Origin: Pseudopyrenochaeta lycopersici
Taxonomy: Eukaryota > Ascomycota > Dothideomycetes > Pleosporales > Pseudopyrenochaetaceae
Length of the DNA: 64,000 nucleotides
Direction: 5' to 3'
NCBI GenBank assembly: GCA_003313425.1
Contig: NHZP01000026.1
Span: 1-64,000, forward strand
How positions within the stretch are numbered: position 1 is the first letter of the stretch; the number at the start of each line of letters is the position of its first letter. This document shows, one piece after another, positions 36,012-50,800 of this stretch. Made by a program: the position numbers and the translations under genes. The notes under the pieces were generated by a model. That model had not been told where the DNA came from. It searched no databases and saw nothing but the letters and a program-made list of their open reading frames with translations.

Positions 36012-36695
36012 AAATTTGCGCCCAAAGCGTATAGCTTTGTCTATAGACACAACTATGGGTAACACTGTTTGTTTGCCTTGGGTATTTCAAGTGAATGACT
36101 GCAGCACCTCCTGCGGGACGGAAAGGGTTGATTCTAGTGCGTACATTCAATGTGAAGGTACTGATTATACTCTATCAAAGCATCAACGGCGCTCGCCCAA
36201 CGTTGATGTCGAAACAATAATATTCCGCGTTTTAGTTGATATTATGTGCCGGCGTGCAATATCAACAATGGACAACTGCTGAGCACCGGCCAGCAAATGC
36301 TCGTCCACGCTAAGGAAGGAGAAATGGGGTCTGAATATCTGTTTGACCGACAGAAGCAGACAACGAGCTCGCGATCCGTGCGAGTCGGTCTTTGAGCAAG
36401 TTTACTGGTCAAGGAGCGCCATCATCTACTGATGTCAAGACGTTGAAAGTTTGAGACGATGCTCTCAAGTGCGTCCCGTTTGTCCGCATGTCGTGATGAT
36501 AGGCGCACCACATGCAGGTATCGGTGCACTTGGTGGAGCTGACGCAACGCATGTGATGCAGGAGCAGAAGCTAGATGATGATGCGCTTTCTTGAAGAACC
36601 CGGAGATGATTCAGGCTCTCCAGTATTGACATGTACCGAAACATGCACAGGTCCTGGAGTCCTCGTGCATATCTGATAAACGTCCTTACATAGCC
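36012..36695. other. Intergenic region between convergent genes
   Basis: About 0.7 kb containing the 3' ends of the monooxygenase and the EVE-domain gene. No gene seen. Confidence 0.55.
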
Positions 36696-37577
36696 CTACC
36701 GAATCGTTGAATCATTGAGAGCTGCTTTTGTCTTAGATCCTTTTTGGTCTGGCTTTTGATGCTCGTGGACGTCCTCCTCCTCCTCAGCTAGGGCCATAAT
36801 AAATTTCCACTCTTCGTTCCCCACCCTAGATACACTCAAGCGCGAATTGGTGACCAACTGCATTCCTTCCAACGGGCCTCCGCTCTGCGCATAACTTTTG
36901 ATTCTATGCAGGTCCACCACATGGTGAAATTTCTTCACAAATTCAACTCCAACACAGTACCATTTCGGCTTGTCCTTAACAGACTTGGGATCAAAATAAG
37001 GGTCCTTGGCATCGAACGCGCTGTCGTCCACCTTGGCCTCGTCCACCACTCGAAGTATACCAACGACACCCGAGGGCTTCGCATTGGAATGGTAGAAAAA
37101 GCCTAAATCGCCTTTGCGCATGGCTTGCATATTGTTCCTTGCTTGAGGGTTACGAACACCGCTCCATGGCTCGGGCACTGTGCAGGCGGCAAGGTCATCG
37201 ATGGAGAAGGCGACATTGATGCCGTTCTCATAACGGGGAAGGGGCTCGGCTTTCAGGAGCCAGAAAACTTCTTGCTCGCCGTTGGCATCGCGATTCGACT
37301 CTGCGGATGGTGCTACAGGTGGTGCCGTCTTCGTGGGGTTAGACTCTGCCGTTTCACTTTTAGAAGGCTTCGATTCATGCTTCATAGCCTTCTTAGGTGG
37401 TGATGAGCTATTGTCTCGCCCCTGCTCGTCGCAGTCCTGGTCGCGTGTGCGTTTCCGGCGCGTCGCCTTCTTATCATTGCGTTTTGGTATTTTTTCCGCA
37501 GCAGAAGAGGAGCTGTCCTCGGTGTATTTGAAAATCGTCGAAGTCGTTTGACGCGTCGATCTCCGTGTTCCTGCCAT
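36696..37577 (-). CDS. EVE-domain protein (thymocyte nuclear protein 1-like), 293 residues
   Basis: Nuclear-type protein with a PUA-related EVE fold, a family proposed to read modified nucleobases or RNA. The first ~100 residues are disordered, rich in Lys/Arg/Ser, with likely nuclear-localisation clusters (K-K-A-T-R-R-K-R-T-R near 36-45). The EVE domain runs about 103-262: F-W-L-L-K-A-E-P, E-P-W-S-G-V-R-N-P-Q-A-R-N-N, M-R-K-G-D-L-G-F-F-Y-H-S-N, P-K-W-Y-C-V-G-V and S-R-L-S-V-S all match the eukaryotic group. The tail is acidic then basic. Single exon, complete. In this genome it is notable beside RIP, a process linked to cytosine methylation, but no functional connection is shown. Confidence 0.92.
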   Translation of the reverse strand: MAGTRRSTRQTTSTIFKYTEDSSSSAAEKIPKRNDKKATRRKRTRDQDCDEQGRDNSSSPPKKAMKHESKPSKSETAESNPTKTAPPVAPSAESNRDANGEQEVFWLLKAEPLPRYENGINVAFSIDDLAACTVPEPWSGVRNPQARNNMQAMRKGDLGFFYHSNAKPSGVVGILRVVDEAKVDDSAFDAKDPYFDPKSVKDKPKWYCVGVEFVKKFHHVVDLHRIKSYAQSGGPLEGMQLVTNSRLSVSRVGNEEWKFIMALAEEEEDVHEHQKPDQKGSKTKAALNDSTIR

Positions 37578-38295
37578 GCTGAGTGTGTTGGAGGAGTGAG
37601 AGCGGTGGTCGAAGGCGGCATTTGGGCACTACTAGAAAGCTCAGACATGATTGGCTGGTGACGCTATGGGCATGACGACCTTCGTTCTTCTGTGCTTATA
37701 TTTACCCTTTGCCATGTCTTGAGATTCGTATTGTTTTGGCCGATCACGGATTAGGGACTTCATTTCTCACTAATTCTCTACGCCCTGTCCTTCTCCAGAA
37801 GCTACTTTGCAACACCCCTGGTTTCGTTCCTTGGTCCACATTCACAGATCAATTTCGAATTCGTACTCTGAGAGTCGACCACGCTACTCCAAGGTTGTTC
37901 GGATGACTTCTAGTAAGATAGAGGCTGAAAGTACCCAAAGGCATGGTAGCGTCGGTAGTAGCTTGATGTTCTGCTCAACCATGTTACCTATTACAGTTCT
38001 GGATTCGGAGCGGTAACGATAAACAATGCCCGAAGACTTGTTCTCTCATCACGATAGAGCGCGTCATGATGCAGGACGCATCGCTAAATATACCAAAAAA
38101 AAAATTGCGTTGATCTTAAATTGAGAAACTCCAGTAGTTTGAGATGCAAATTTTTACTAGGAATTCCAAGATGACCTGTTCATTCCTCACCTAAAACGGA
38201 AAGGCCAGACAGATGGTCCTAGGTCTGACACAGTACTATTGGCTGTCTATCTCGCCAACACCAGCATGCATATCAAGATAAAGAGAATTGTGCTT
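37578..38295. other. Intergenic region
   Basis: About 0.7 kb; an 11-A run near 38,094-38,104. No gene seen. Confidence 0.5.
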
Positions 38296-39601
<1,306 letters not shown>

Positions 39602-40689
39602 TTCTGGCGCCCAAACGCTGATGCGAAGCTAGCGTTGAGTCCCCAGCTCGATTGCGCGCAAATCAAGTGGGAGTGGTGAAGTCGGAGGCGCGTACACGTA
39701 GCGGAGTTGAAGCTCACAACTTCCCAGGGTCCAAAAGTGGCTTCTCAATTCGCGCCAAGCCCTCAGCAGGCGAGCATGCACAAGCATCATACGCTTTCGG
39801 CGTCTGATGCAGAACCGTCACGTGGCCGCGATACTCGCCATTCACATGGCCTGCGCTTCACAAGAGATGCCAGCTGCCAGGATTAAAAACTGCTCACGAG
39901 GTGTGCACGTAGTGGGGCAAAGAGACTCGAAGTGGGCTATGTCATGTTTTGAGCATATGCTTGCGGGTACAAAGGGCCAGCCCATCCAGCAACATCATGA
40001 CCCGTTCGCTCACTCCAAGCTTCAGCGAAGTCAGAACAAACCTTCGAACTGAGAAACCGTCGCCTACGAGTACACACAACACCATACGGGAAACACACTG
40101 CAACCGACAATTTGATACCAGTGGCAACAGACCAACTTGCTCACATTCTCTGCCGTTCCTACCGCCTATATACGAAGTTTCGACGAAGGAGCCGTACAAA
40201 TAAGGAAAACCGCTACAAAATGCAAATCAAAACCAATCGCTTTTGCAGACCCATGGACCGGAAGCGACCGTCAACCAACGCCGGAACCAGAGTGGGGTCG
40301 CTCGAGAAGAGAGCATTACAACCAATCCATGGTTTGTGAAAGATAGGACGAGATTTAAAAATACCGTAAGGAAATCCTGATGAAACCCAGAGAACGCCGG
40401 CTGAGAAAACAATGCAGGGCAAAAAAAGCCAACCGGAAAATGCAGTAAAGGAGCCATCCAGAGAATACGTTGGAAAAGCGACAGTCTCGAAAGAGACGTC
40501 GGGAGAAACATCAACCGCTGGGCTCACAACAAACGTTTCGTACCGTAGTGAAGAAAATTCGTGAGCGCTCAGCTGCCGGGAACCCGGCAACGTCCGCTCC
40601 ACTTATCGTCATCAGTTAGGTCGTAAGCGTACCTCGTGTCCAAGAAGATTCGTTACACGTGACTCCTCCACAACCACAATCATGACAGC
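39602..40689. other. Intergenic region
   Basis: About 1.1 kb between two minus-strand genes; promoter of the EBP-type gene lies here. Overlapping short frames around 39,807-40,602 show no motifs. Confidence 0.5.
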
Positions 40690-42940
40690 TTAAACACAGG
40701 CTGTGGGGGTGTGGCTGCGTTCGTGGAACATACCGCCAGGCATGTTATAGCCGTATTGGTATTGAGAGGCGACATGATCGACAGGGCCAGTCCCAGTGAC
40801 TGGGCCAGGTGAGGTCGAGCGAGATAGAAAGGGCGACGGGCTTCGGGAAAGGATGATATCATTCGCACCGTCAACCAAAAGAGGCATCGCAGGGGATGGA
40901 GGGCTGCTCGTGGCAGACGACTGGTTGCTTCCAGAGTTATTGTTCAACACATATTCCACGGCTCCATCGCTGTGAGTATTGTGCGTTGCTGGTGTCGTAG
41001 CAGGTGGAGAGGCTTTCCCAGTAGGTGTGCCAAACTGGATGCTTATTAGTATCCGCCTAGGCCATTCTACCAGGGTGTTGAGGTTGGGAACGTACAAAAC
41101 AAAACTTTTGGATCAACTCGTTGTATTCTGCAGACTGGAGATCGGGTTTCTCAAGAGACAGAGAGTCAGGCCGGGTACCAGGAACAGGTGCCAAAGTGGT
41201 GTGCGCTTTGACAGCAGGAGCTGGGCGGTCAAAGTAGCCTTTCTTGCCCAGGTCAGCAGTATTGACCTTGAGCCCACTGCGATCACCTAGGGCAGTTTGC
41301 GCGGTAGACAGCGCAGCAGATAGCGATGCACCAAAGTCGTAGCGAGAGGAAAAGGCCAGACCACCTTGTGACCGACGAGCAGCCTGGTCAGGAAAGAGAC
41401 TACCTCGCTTACTCTTGGGCTTGAGCTTGATCGACGAGCTAGGTGAATCACCAAGGACGACACCGCGGCCGCTGCCAAACTGGAATTTATTCTCAAAATC
41501 ATGACCAAAGTCATCATCAAGTGAAGCGGGCGGCATGGAACGCGGTCGGGGTGCAAGAGGCGAGTGTCGGCTTCGAGGAATAGCGCCGAGGCCGCCAGTA
41601 GAGCGCTTGCTCTCCTTCTGCTTGACCTTCTTGGAGAAGTCAACCTGATAGTTCATCGAATTGTTGTTATCCCAGAACTCCTGGCCATTAACTGAATAAC
41701 GCACACACAACAACAACGTCTTGGACTCGAGGTTCGCCTGATCGGCCAACTTGATATTGAAGTTGAATCGATCGTAGCCGTCGTCTTTTTGCTTCTTGCG
41801 AATGTCGTGATTGAATTCAGCAACGACTTCCGACGTGGTCTTCCAGTAGTCGAGGGTGAAGCGGGCGACGACAAATTTCTGAAAGGAGATGTTGGCGCAC
41901 GCAATATTGCCGACCAATGTCTGGTTATCAGAAGCAAGGAAGATGCGCTCGACTCGGACAGGTGCGGTTTGGCGCTCATAGGAATCAGAAGACGGGAAAT
42001 TGGCGAGCGTGATCTCCCACTCGGGCGTCTTTGATCGAAAGTCATCGTTGAAAGGATACTCGCTCTCGCTGTCATACGTCTCAACGGGCGAGGAGCTTGC
42101 ACTAACTGCGATGGGTCGATCAATTTGAAGGAAATGTCGCACCTGCTCCATGTCCTCGTTGAAGTGCACGGCCTTTGAGTATGTCGGAGTACCCGGCATG
42201 CTCGAGGGTCGTCGTCGCGAAGGAGGTCGGAGTGCAGGCTTCACCAACTCACCAGACTTTTTGCGGAGTAGAGGCGGTTTTATCCGCAACTCATCATCCT
42301 CCGCATCGCTACCGTCTGAAGAGCTGATGATGGGATGTGTGTTGAGAGGATGAATCATGTGCTGAGAGAGCATGATCTCGCTGGACGAGCGCGAGTGTGC
42401 AATCTTGCGTGCCTCGGCGGACAGGGAGCGAGCAGTAGTCATGGGTAGCGGCGTATTGTTGGGGGTTGCGGTGGCTCCATGACGTTCGGGGGATGATGCC
42501 CTCTTTTGGTCGATGTGTTGCAGCGCCTCTTGTAACTCTCGAAGATTGCCTATACTACGACCGCGCTCATCGTCGTCGGAGGAATCAGGCGGAGTCGTGA
42601 TCGCACCTGACGGAATCAGAAACTCGTTCACAGGGGCAGGAGACGGGCGGATGCTACCATTGGATGAGCGGCCGCGGGTGCGGCTGGCGTCAGACGTAAT
42701 GTCTACGCTGCCGTTGGCGGTCTGGGCGTTTGCTGAAGTGTTGTCGACCGTGGAAAACGACGGGGAGCGACGGGACTTGTTGAGATAGGAGGTCGAGGAG
42801 AGCGAGCGAGGCAATGCTGGGCGCTGTGAGGAGGCCGGCGAGAGCGCGGTCTGGTCGATGTAGGAGTGGTTGCGACTGAGAATGGGACTGCTAGTCTTGG
42901 AGGTTGCCGGCGACCGTTGGGAGGGCGGAGTGTAAGGCAT
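40690..42940 (-). CDS. CBM21 glycogen-targeting regulatory subunit of protein phosphatase 1, 729 residues, two exons
   Basis: Scaffold that brings PP1 to glycogen, comparable to yeast GAC1/PIG and animal PPP1R3 proteins. Exons 42,940-41,096 and 41,034-40,690; the 61-nt phase-0 intron has donor GTACGT and branch site TACTAAT. The first 250 residues are Ser/Pro-rich and disordered. A PP1-docking RVxF-type motif K-A-V-H-F lies at 256-260. The CBM21 domain covers about 327-437, starting V-R-V-E-R-I-F-L and including W-K-T-T-S and E-F-W-D-N-N-N-S-M-N-Y, the family hallmark near its end. The C-terminal ~290 residues are again low-complexity, ending after a second Ser/Pro-rich segment with S-P-S-P-F-L-S-R-S-T-S-P. 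Complete as read; many potential phosphorylation sites. Confidence 0.9.
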
Positions 42941-45900
42941 TCGGCCGGCTTCAGTGGGGATGAGAAGCGGATCGAATGGGAGGAGTAGAGGCTCAGGGTG
43001 TCGAGTGCATTAGAAGAGAGTAGATGAATATCAAAGGTGGTGGAGTTCTGGGTTGGATATTAGCCGTGGTTCGGGGAGAGCGAGCCAACAGGCGAGGCAG
43101 GTTGCTAATGCGGCAGCAGTGGCAATGCCACGCCATTGCTTCATGGCGGCATCTTGGGTCGCGGGCCACTTACAGAAATTAGGTGAAAGAAAGGCTGGCG
43201 GAGCTTGCTCTCGCAGGGCGCTGGGAGCCGGTACGAGGTCGCGCGGCGGAAGGTCACAGCTAGTGAAAGCTGCAATGACGTCGAGGGGTGCGGGTGTGCT
43301 CGGCCTGGACGGAGACGCGAGAGGTCGAGTGCAGGTTTCGAGGTTCGAAACGCTGCGGTGGAGCGAGGCCGATGGCTTCCGTGTACAGAAGAGGCTCTCG
43401 TATGATGGCACCGGGGCGGAAGGTACCTGGAGGAATGAGACCAGAAGGGTCAGAATGTCAAACCAGACGCAGGTCGAGGCACTGCGGGCGTCCTATTAAA
43501 AGGGTCTGCTGGCTGCAATGGCCCAGGAAACTGTTGGAGAGGAGGTGATGGGGAGGGGGAGTGTTGAGGAGCGATAGCGCATGAAGAGTGCAGGGCAGCG
43601 ACTATTGGGAGGTAGAGGAGCCGGGATGCCACAACCTTGTACCAAAGTCGATAGACGCCTGGCCTTCCCAGGATGGCGCACGGGGATGGGAGCAGGGCTC
43701 TGCAGCACCAATGCACAAACGAAATAATAGCCTGCAGCACGATCCACCCCAACAAGCCGGGATGGCGACCAAGGATTTGCAGTCTTGCAGCCAAGCGGCA
43801 GCAACCGGTCCGTCCTGGGTTCTGCTCGACGCGGCGGGAGCGGAGAGGAGTGAGCGGTACGCTGGATGCTGAGACCTGGTGAGACTTGGGGCGAGCGGCC
43901 ACGGGCAGGCTGCAGTTGCGCCGACGGCGGGGCGAGACAACAAAGGTACTTGTTGGTACACGGCGACCCGGGCCATGACAAGCCTTTTGCGCTTCTTTAT
44001 CAGTCCACCCCCAAAGGCCGCCAAACCTCCCGACGGCAGGCGAACGCGGCCATGTCTGGCACGGCTGCCACTCGAACCGGTGCAACAGCAGCCAGCAGCC
44101 CACGGCCAGCAGCAAGCAGCTCGCCTGCGTTCCATTACCCGCTCATCCATACTGCCCTGCCATCAGCCGTTATGCTCGCTGTTCGCTCGGGCGTGCAAGC
44201 CGACTGTCCTCACTTAATCATCCTCAACCACAAGGGCTGACGAGAGCGGCCGACATGCCGCGGGGGGGTTCTATCAGCAAACAGCTGCCTCCAAGTCGCA
44301 CCGTCTCCGCAAATTGCGAGCCGTTGACCAGGCGGTGCTTGCTTGTGTGGCCACCGCTCAAGCCACGCACGCGAAACGAGGCGTCGGTGACGGAGCTTCG
44401 CACTCGCCAAGCCGCGCAATGGCCATGATGTCATTGTTTTGGCGAGCCGTTGCGGGCGCTGCAGACAGTCGCCCTTTGCACGATGCTGTTTGAGGATAAC
44501 GACTTGTTGCTCGCGATGCATCACGGCAGGGCCATTGCAAGGAGGCTCTGGCGGTACCTGAATGATCGGAGCGACGAGGGTTGCCGCTTTGCGTCGCTGC
44601 CGCCCTCGCACGAAAAATTTCCCCTCCGCGAGCTCCTCAACACGGCCAGATCAGCGCAACGCTTGCAAAAGGCGGTCGGACCCAGCCCCCAATCAGGCGC
44701 CGTGGGCGCTCTGAAGGCTAGTCCATATCTGGGCCCGGTTCACAGATCCCTGCTCGCTGGCTGGTGCTGCAAGCGAGCCACCCAGCAAAACACCAGGAGG
44801 CCACCGTTCGTGGTTCGACAGCGCCTGATCGCTAACCTCCACCTAGCATCAGCTCCGCGCCATGCACCCCGTTCTCCTCTTCTGGGAGCGCAGAGAGCCT
44901 CCTCAGTGTGGCACGGCACGCGTCGCGCGACGAGGCTGCACAGGTGAAACTGCAGCGCCGTGGGCTTGCCGACTCGTCGTCTCCGCTCACGGAACGTCTG
45001 AGAACCGACCATGCTCAATCTCAACACCTGGCCGTGCATAGCGTCGGTGTGAGGGGCCTCATCAACTTCCCCGCATTTATCAAGCACTCGCATGTTCGAC
45101 TTCTGCATGCCGCTAATGAACTCTACGATGCCATTGACCGCGTCGTGTACCACACATGGAGTGACATCTCTCCTCTGTTCAAGCCCCTTTGTGTTAACGT
45201 CTTCGTATGCCTACAGCAACCGTTTAACCCTTCCCAGTTGCGCGCGCCTGTGCACAGCCCTTCCTCCCATCTCCGCCGCATGGGTCCATGAGACTCAAGC
45301 GAGACGCCCCAATGGATCGGTGGCTGAGTAGCAACTGTATTTTCATAAACCCTCAGGTGAGCTGACATTGGAGGCCCACTAGGCAATCATACTACACTCT
45401 TATCACAATGGGAGACGGCTATTTGTTGAGAGCTAATAACTCACCAAAACCTTGGTTCACCCAACGCGCCTCTTCCGCAAGAGGCAAGAAGCACCAGCTT
45501 CGGCACGGCAAACTTGCTTTCAAATCCTCCAAGGAGACCAGATTGGCACTGCCTGTGTGAAAATCCTCCCAATCCTCATCCTGCCCAGCATCCTGAAACC
45601 CATCTTTAACCTGCCATGGTTGCGACATGTCCATGTTGGCCAGACCGAAGCTTCCAAGGACAACTATCCCCCATCCTGCCCAGCGTCACGACATGCCCCA
45701 CTTCACGCCACCATCAGAAAGTTTTTTGTCCGGCAGAAATTAGGCGCTCCGACCACATAGACTTGGCGCAGCGCTATTCCAATCTCCACCGCCCGTACCC
45801 CCATGCCCGCCGCCCGTTCCACAACATCGATTCCATCCTAGCAACCGATCTGACAAGGGTGCGGCCAAGAATTACACAGAGCTATCCTACATTCCGCCCC

Positions 45901-47833
45901 CCTCCGGTCATTGCAATCACGAGAACAACCCGGCTCCACAGAACACACACTGTCCAAGGCTGCATCAATGTCAAACATACATGCCGTATGCAAATACGTA
46001 CACGAGGAGTAAAGGCTGTCCCGCAATCTACGCCTGTTGGAAACGACCAACGCGGCGGAGATGGCATGCCTTGGCTACCTCCTCATTCACACAGTCTGGC
46101 AGCCCACAACTGGCTGGCGCAAATAAATGACAACCGATTCAGGCCTTTGAATTACAAGGCTAGAAATGGCTACCGGCTCCTCGCGTACCCCCAAGTGATG
46201 GAATTATTACGCTGACATCTGGTGAGATTTACCATAAAAACAGGGCATGGGCCAGTGAGCTTGCTTACTCGCCGCAACGGCAAACTACCGCTAATTTTGT
46301 GTCGTGGGACAGTAGTCACGATGCCAACAAAAGCTCCACGCTTGGGAGAAGCACACTGATAGCATACCGACACTATAGCTCTTCTTGGGGCCTCTCGTCA
46401 ACGTGCCAAATCAACGATCCCTCAATCGGCATCTGGCGGAAGTGCTCACGATCCACGAGGATAGGCTTAGGCAAATTACCCCCATCTTGAGAATTTCCAT
46501 CCGAAAGCGTACACAATGACAACCGCATAGCATCCCTTGTGCTTTTGTGACAAGATGCGAAATCCGGTTTCGCATCCCCACCCACATGGCAATTTCCCCT
46601 GCTTGCTCCAAAACCATGCCTAATATCCGGCTTCAGCATCAGGACCACGATACATGATGTCAGCGCTTCTCGCCGGTAGCGCAGAACAAATTCTGCCATC
46701 CCACTTTTCTTGTCCACGACAGTTGAGCTGCATAGAAAAAGCTCCTTCTTGCCTAGAGCGCGGACACCTTCCCTGTTTATATTCACCTCACCTCCTTCAC
46801 ACCGCTCTTCGGAGCTCCGATTTCATTTTTGACCCTATGGCCATCCAGTAGCGTGCAGCTTAGCCATCAGGGGTGCTGACATGTTCACACATTGGTCAGA
46901 GTCCATTTACGGACAATTGAGCAAGGAAGGAGCCGTCGCAACCGCAAAGTGGGAATGATGATGTTCCGGTCCGTGCCCCACCTCACGATCCTAGATTTGA
47001 CAGACCCGAAGGAGCAACGAATCAACAGATCGACAAGAAAGGCCCGATTATCATTAGCTTTGTTTATACTTCACGCTTTGTGCAGAGCTTGAGCAAGTTC
47101 CGCTCTGGTAGGATTACTGTCTTTTTTTATGTGATATTTGTGGGTAAGCTTGCAAGAGATCTTGTCAAGCATCCGCTCAATGAGACAGTTATTGAGTGTG
47201 CGGATTGCGAGTAGTGTTTGTCACCATTGATCATTGCAAACGAATTATCATTGCCTTCAAAGAGCCACCATTATGTAGTTCGGGGAATTGTTGATCCTTT
47301 CCATAGTATGGCTGTATGTAAGCTCGCATGAGTTGTAATTGGAAAAGGCACACCACAGAGCCTGACGTTCTTGAGGCTTTCCCCACAACTCGTCGCAGAC
47401 GAATTGTGGAGTAATTGGAATACACCAATGAGCATTTCACCCATCTGTGCTACTCTACGCACAACGTTTACTTGTCCAATTGCAGTAATACCAACAGCTG
47501 ACGGCGATAACAATGGCGTTGCAGCCTAACCCCGTGCTTGGTGGTTTCCTCGTTTCCATCTCAGTAGCTAAGCTTACCACTACCATAGTCACTTATCGGA
47601 CCGCTCCCTGTCAGTATAGTTGCGGGGTGAGTTTCCTAGCCAGTTGTGCTGAGAGTTTGGAGACAAGGACCAGCCCAATGCCCTGCATATCGACATCCTT
47701 GAGTCGAATCAATTGAAACCCTGTATCTGTACCTACACCGGTGTCCAACAAAGTTTACGGGCATCATGAGCTATCAACAATAAATCGATGACGCTCCTAC
47801 ACCATGACCACCACCACAGGAACAATGATTGCG

Positions 47834-47864
<31 letters not shown>

Positions 47865-50800
47865 AGAAAAATGTAGCTGCGTTCAAATTGCGTTTCGCCA
47901 AACGGACTCCAAGGCCCTGCATGTTGTGAAACAGTAGGCCATACGGATTCCGCAGCAGTGCTAGATACGGCTACAGGCAAGACATTGCGAGGCACCTCGT
48001 AGAGTGCTCGTATTAGCTGGGAGATGAGGAGTCCATGGCGGGGTGTGTAGCTATGACTGTTAGTCAACGGCATGGACCGTTCCGTTTGAAAGTAAGATGC
48101 TGTTGACGGCCTGAAGAGCAGCTAACGCGGGGTAGGGTGTGGGTTATGGTTGTGATATTCTTGGAGCTCATGGGAGCTTCGATGTGCGATAACGACCCTA
48201 ACTGCACTGGAAAAGGTGCTTGAATTCTCTCTAATTGGTCCCCTGCCTTTGCACATATCTGGGAATGCAGCCTTATCTACGTCCCTAAACAGGCTCTCCG
48301 GCAGAGAGGTCTCAAGTGTTCTTTATTCCATCTCGAAGCGTGTCACTTCTGGCCGAACCCCGCCATGCAACGCAACGCTCGGTATCATGGTATAAACGAG
48401 CTGCAAGCCCCTCTGTACGACAGAACCGAGCTCAGATGTGTGTCTAAACAGCGTTGTGATCATCGACCCACAACACGCCTAGGCGTTGGGCGTCCAGGCT
48501 TCCCATGCACCTCCGCCCTCAACAAAAAAGCCAGCCGCTGATACTCCCCGGTCGGCTGGCCTTGACAGGCAGACGCACTCTATTTCGGATTGCTTTATCT
48601 GACCATGCAGCAACCAGGCAATAAAATGCGTGATTCGGAAATTGACATGTGGATGGGTGAGACGAGGCTTACGGTCGGTCCGATATCCACAGCGCGATAA
48701 TGATATGAGGTTGAAATATCAGGACTGGTCGAGGGAAAAGGGACCCGCGGAGATGCACATGAGAAACCGCTGAAATTGTGCCGTTGCATTGTTGCCAGTG
48801 TCTGCCGTAAGGTTTGTAGACATTGCGGTGAGCCGCGATTCAACGCCCTGCATGCAGTGGTAGTAATGCTATCGCTCAGCAGCCCAATCACTAATACTAA
48901 TCTGCCATGACACAACTTGCGTTGTAAGCACGTTTTCTGCAGAAGCCGCCACCTCCGCCACTTCTTGATGTCCAAGACTGTGGCGAGTGCGTCGGCAGCA
49001 CTTGCCCAGCGGCAAGCACACACGTGACCCTCGGTATGTCGATTAGGACGAGTCTGCATCGTCTTCAGGACGCAGCAAGCCCGGGCACAGCGCTCGCATG
49101 GCCCGAATCTCTGGCAGAGCAAAGGCCCTATTTGTTTTTGTTCAACATTGAGGTGCACATCAAGAGAAACAGACCGCGAGCAAGTGCAAAGCTTCACCGC
49201 CTTGACACCCCACAGTGGGATTGCTGGGCTAATCCTTGCTTGCGGCAGCACTCGAAGCGAGAGAGCAGGAGGGGCATTTTTTGTGGGCGAACAGGTGGCG
49301 CTTGCATCGTTTGGGGCATGGCGTCCGGGGTGGCTTGTGCGCAACCTCACCTTTTTTTAGCACCTCTTTTTTAGCACCTCTTGCACCATCTCTGGCGAAT
49401 TCCCACTCGCGTCACACCCACTGACAAGCAATCCACAACCTGCAACAAGAAAATCACAGAAATGAAGTGGAGATCGCAACAATACTGTCCTGGGCTATGA
49501 GGTAGTGTCACATGCAGGAGCGTTGCAGCAGCGGGGGATTGTGTGTCTTTGAGTTTGACCGTGTGGTCGGTGGCTTCGGAGCGGCGAAATTCTCAACAAT
49601 GCTGTCCTTCAACCTCGTCCAGCCACACATTCGACAGACACCCTCGAAACAGGACATGTCTTGCAGTAGCCGCCTGTTGCCTAGCCGTTTACAGGCTGGG
49701 CGCCTGCATATCAGGGTCTATCAAGAATCACTTCATGCCCTATCGAGGCATGCCACCGCAAATGGAAGGCGCAGTGTTGGGACGATTATTCGTTGGGAAA
49801 TTGAAAAGCTAACGAACGGATACGCTTATACCACGGCCCGCTGGAGACCAATGCAAGAGATAGTGTAGAGGGTTTTCTGTGTGTCATGGATTAGATGTTT
49901 GTTATGAATACAGAGGAGGTCGAGCATCGCAACGTTGCATGTGAAGACTCGCTTGCGCACATTTCCAACCCAAGCATGCACATGCTTCCGCTGATCGTAT
50001 GTCCGGGGCAAGAGTGCGGAGAATGACGCTATGGACAGCGCCCACAAGAGTCGCAAGACGCGACAGCATTATGAAGCACCGGAGGTCAACACTCGCATCA
50101 GTGCCTTGCCTTTGAGCCCCCAGGTATGGAGAACTTCGGCTGCAGGGACCTTGATCGCCTCGTCAGGGTCTTCACCAACCCGTCAACCGCTACAGTGCCG
50201 GTTCCGTAGTGGGTTCAAGTGGCACACCAGCAGGAAGCTGACCATGGAGCCGTCTTCGAACGCCTAAAGCCATCATCAGCCACCGTAATTAGGTCCATCT
50301 AGAGCTTTATCGAGGCTTTTGAAATGTGTAAAAAGACTAAAATAAATCAAAGTCGAGGCAACTCCAATGGATGTGCTACATCATCAACGAATCGCACTCA
50401 ACCCATCACGTTCACTCTATACAAGTTTATACGCCCCTATCATACTTCTCTGCGCTTCAATCTTCTTTAACATCCTCTCGACCCATCTTCTGCATTCACC
50501 CACCGAGTTGACTTCATTGCCCGGGAAAGACCCCGCGGCTAACCCTCGGCATACCAACAAAGTTCAAACTGTTGAGAGTGGGTCCCTCCCTTTCACATCC
50601 CGTGACGATCAGTAGAAGAGTGTGGATCTCTGTCTCTTCCAACCCTTGGGTTGAGCAGTGGGACCCTTCGCGTCGCCCTACTCTTTCCATGGCCCTCGGT
50701 CCGCTCGTCTATGCATAGTCGATGCAAGACAGGCTCCTCCCCACGGAGAAAAATTTGGGGTCTGCATTAGACCATGGACGGCAGTTCAGAGCGTCAATGA

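Noticed and set aside
43330..43350. GGTTCGAAAC resembling a tRNA B box
   Set aside because: No matching A box, acceptor stem or anticodon arm can be drawn around it.
43450..44240. Long overlapping frames on both strands (up to about 220 codons)
   Set aside because: GC-rich sequence lengthens random frames; products are Arg/Pro/Ala/Trp/Cys-rich on both strands with no motif, signal peptide or splice continuity.
48595..49350. 251-codon minus-strand frame
   Set aside because: Cys/Arg/Ser-rich without any domain; plus-strand frames overlap it equally well; no conserved pattern visible.
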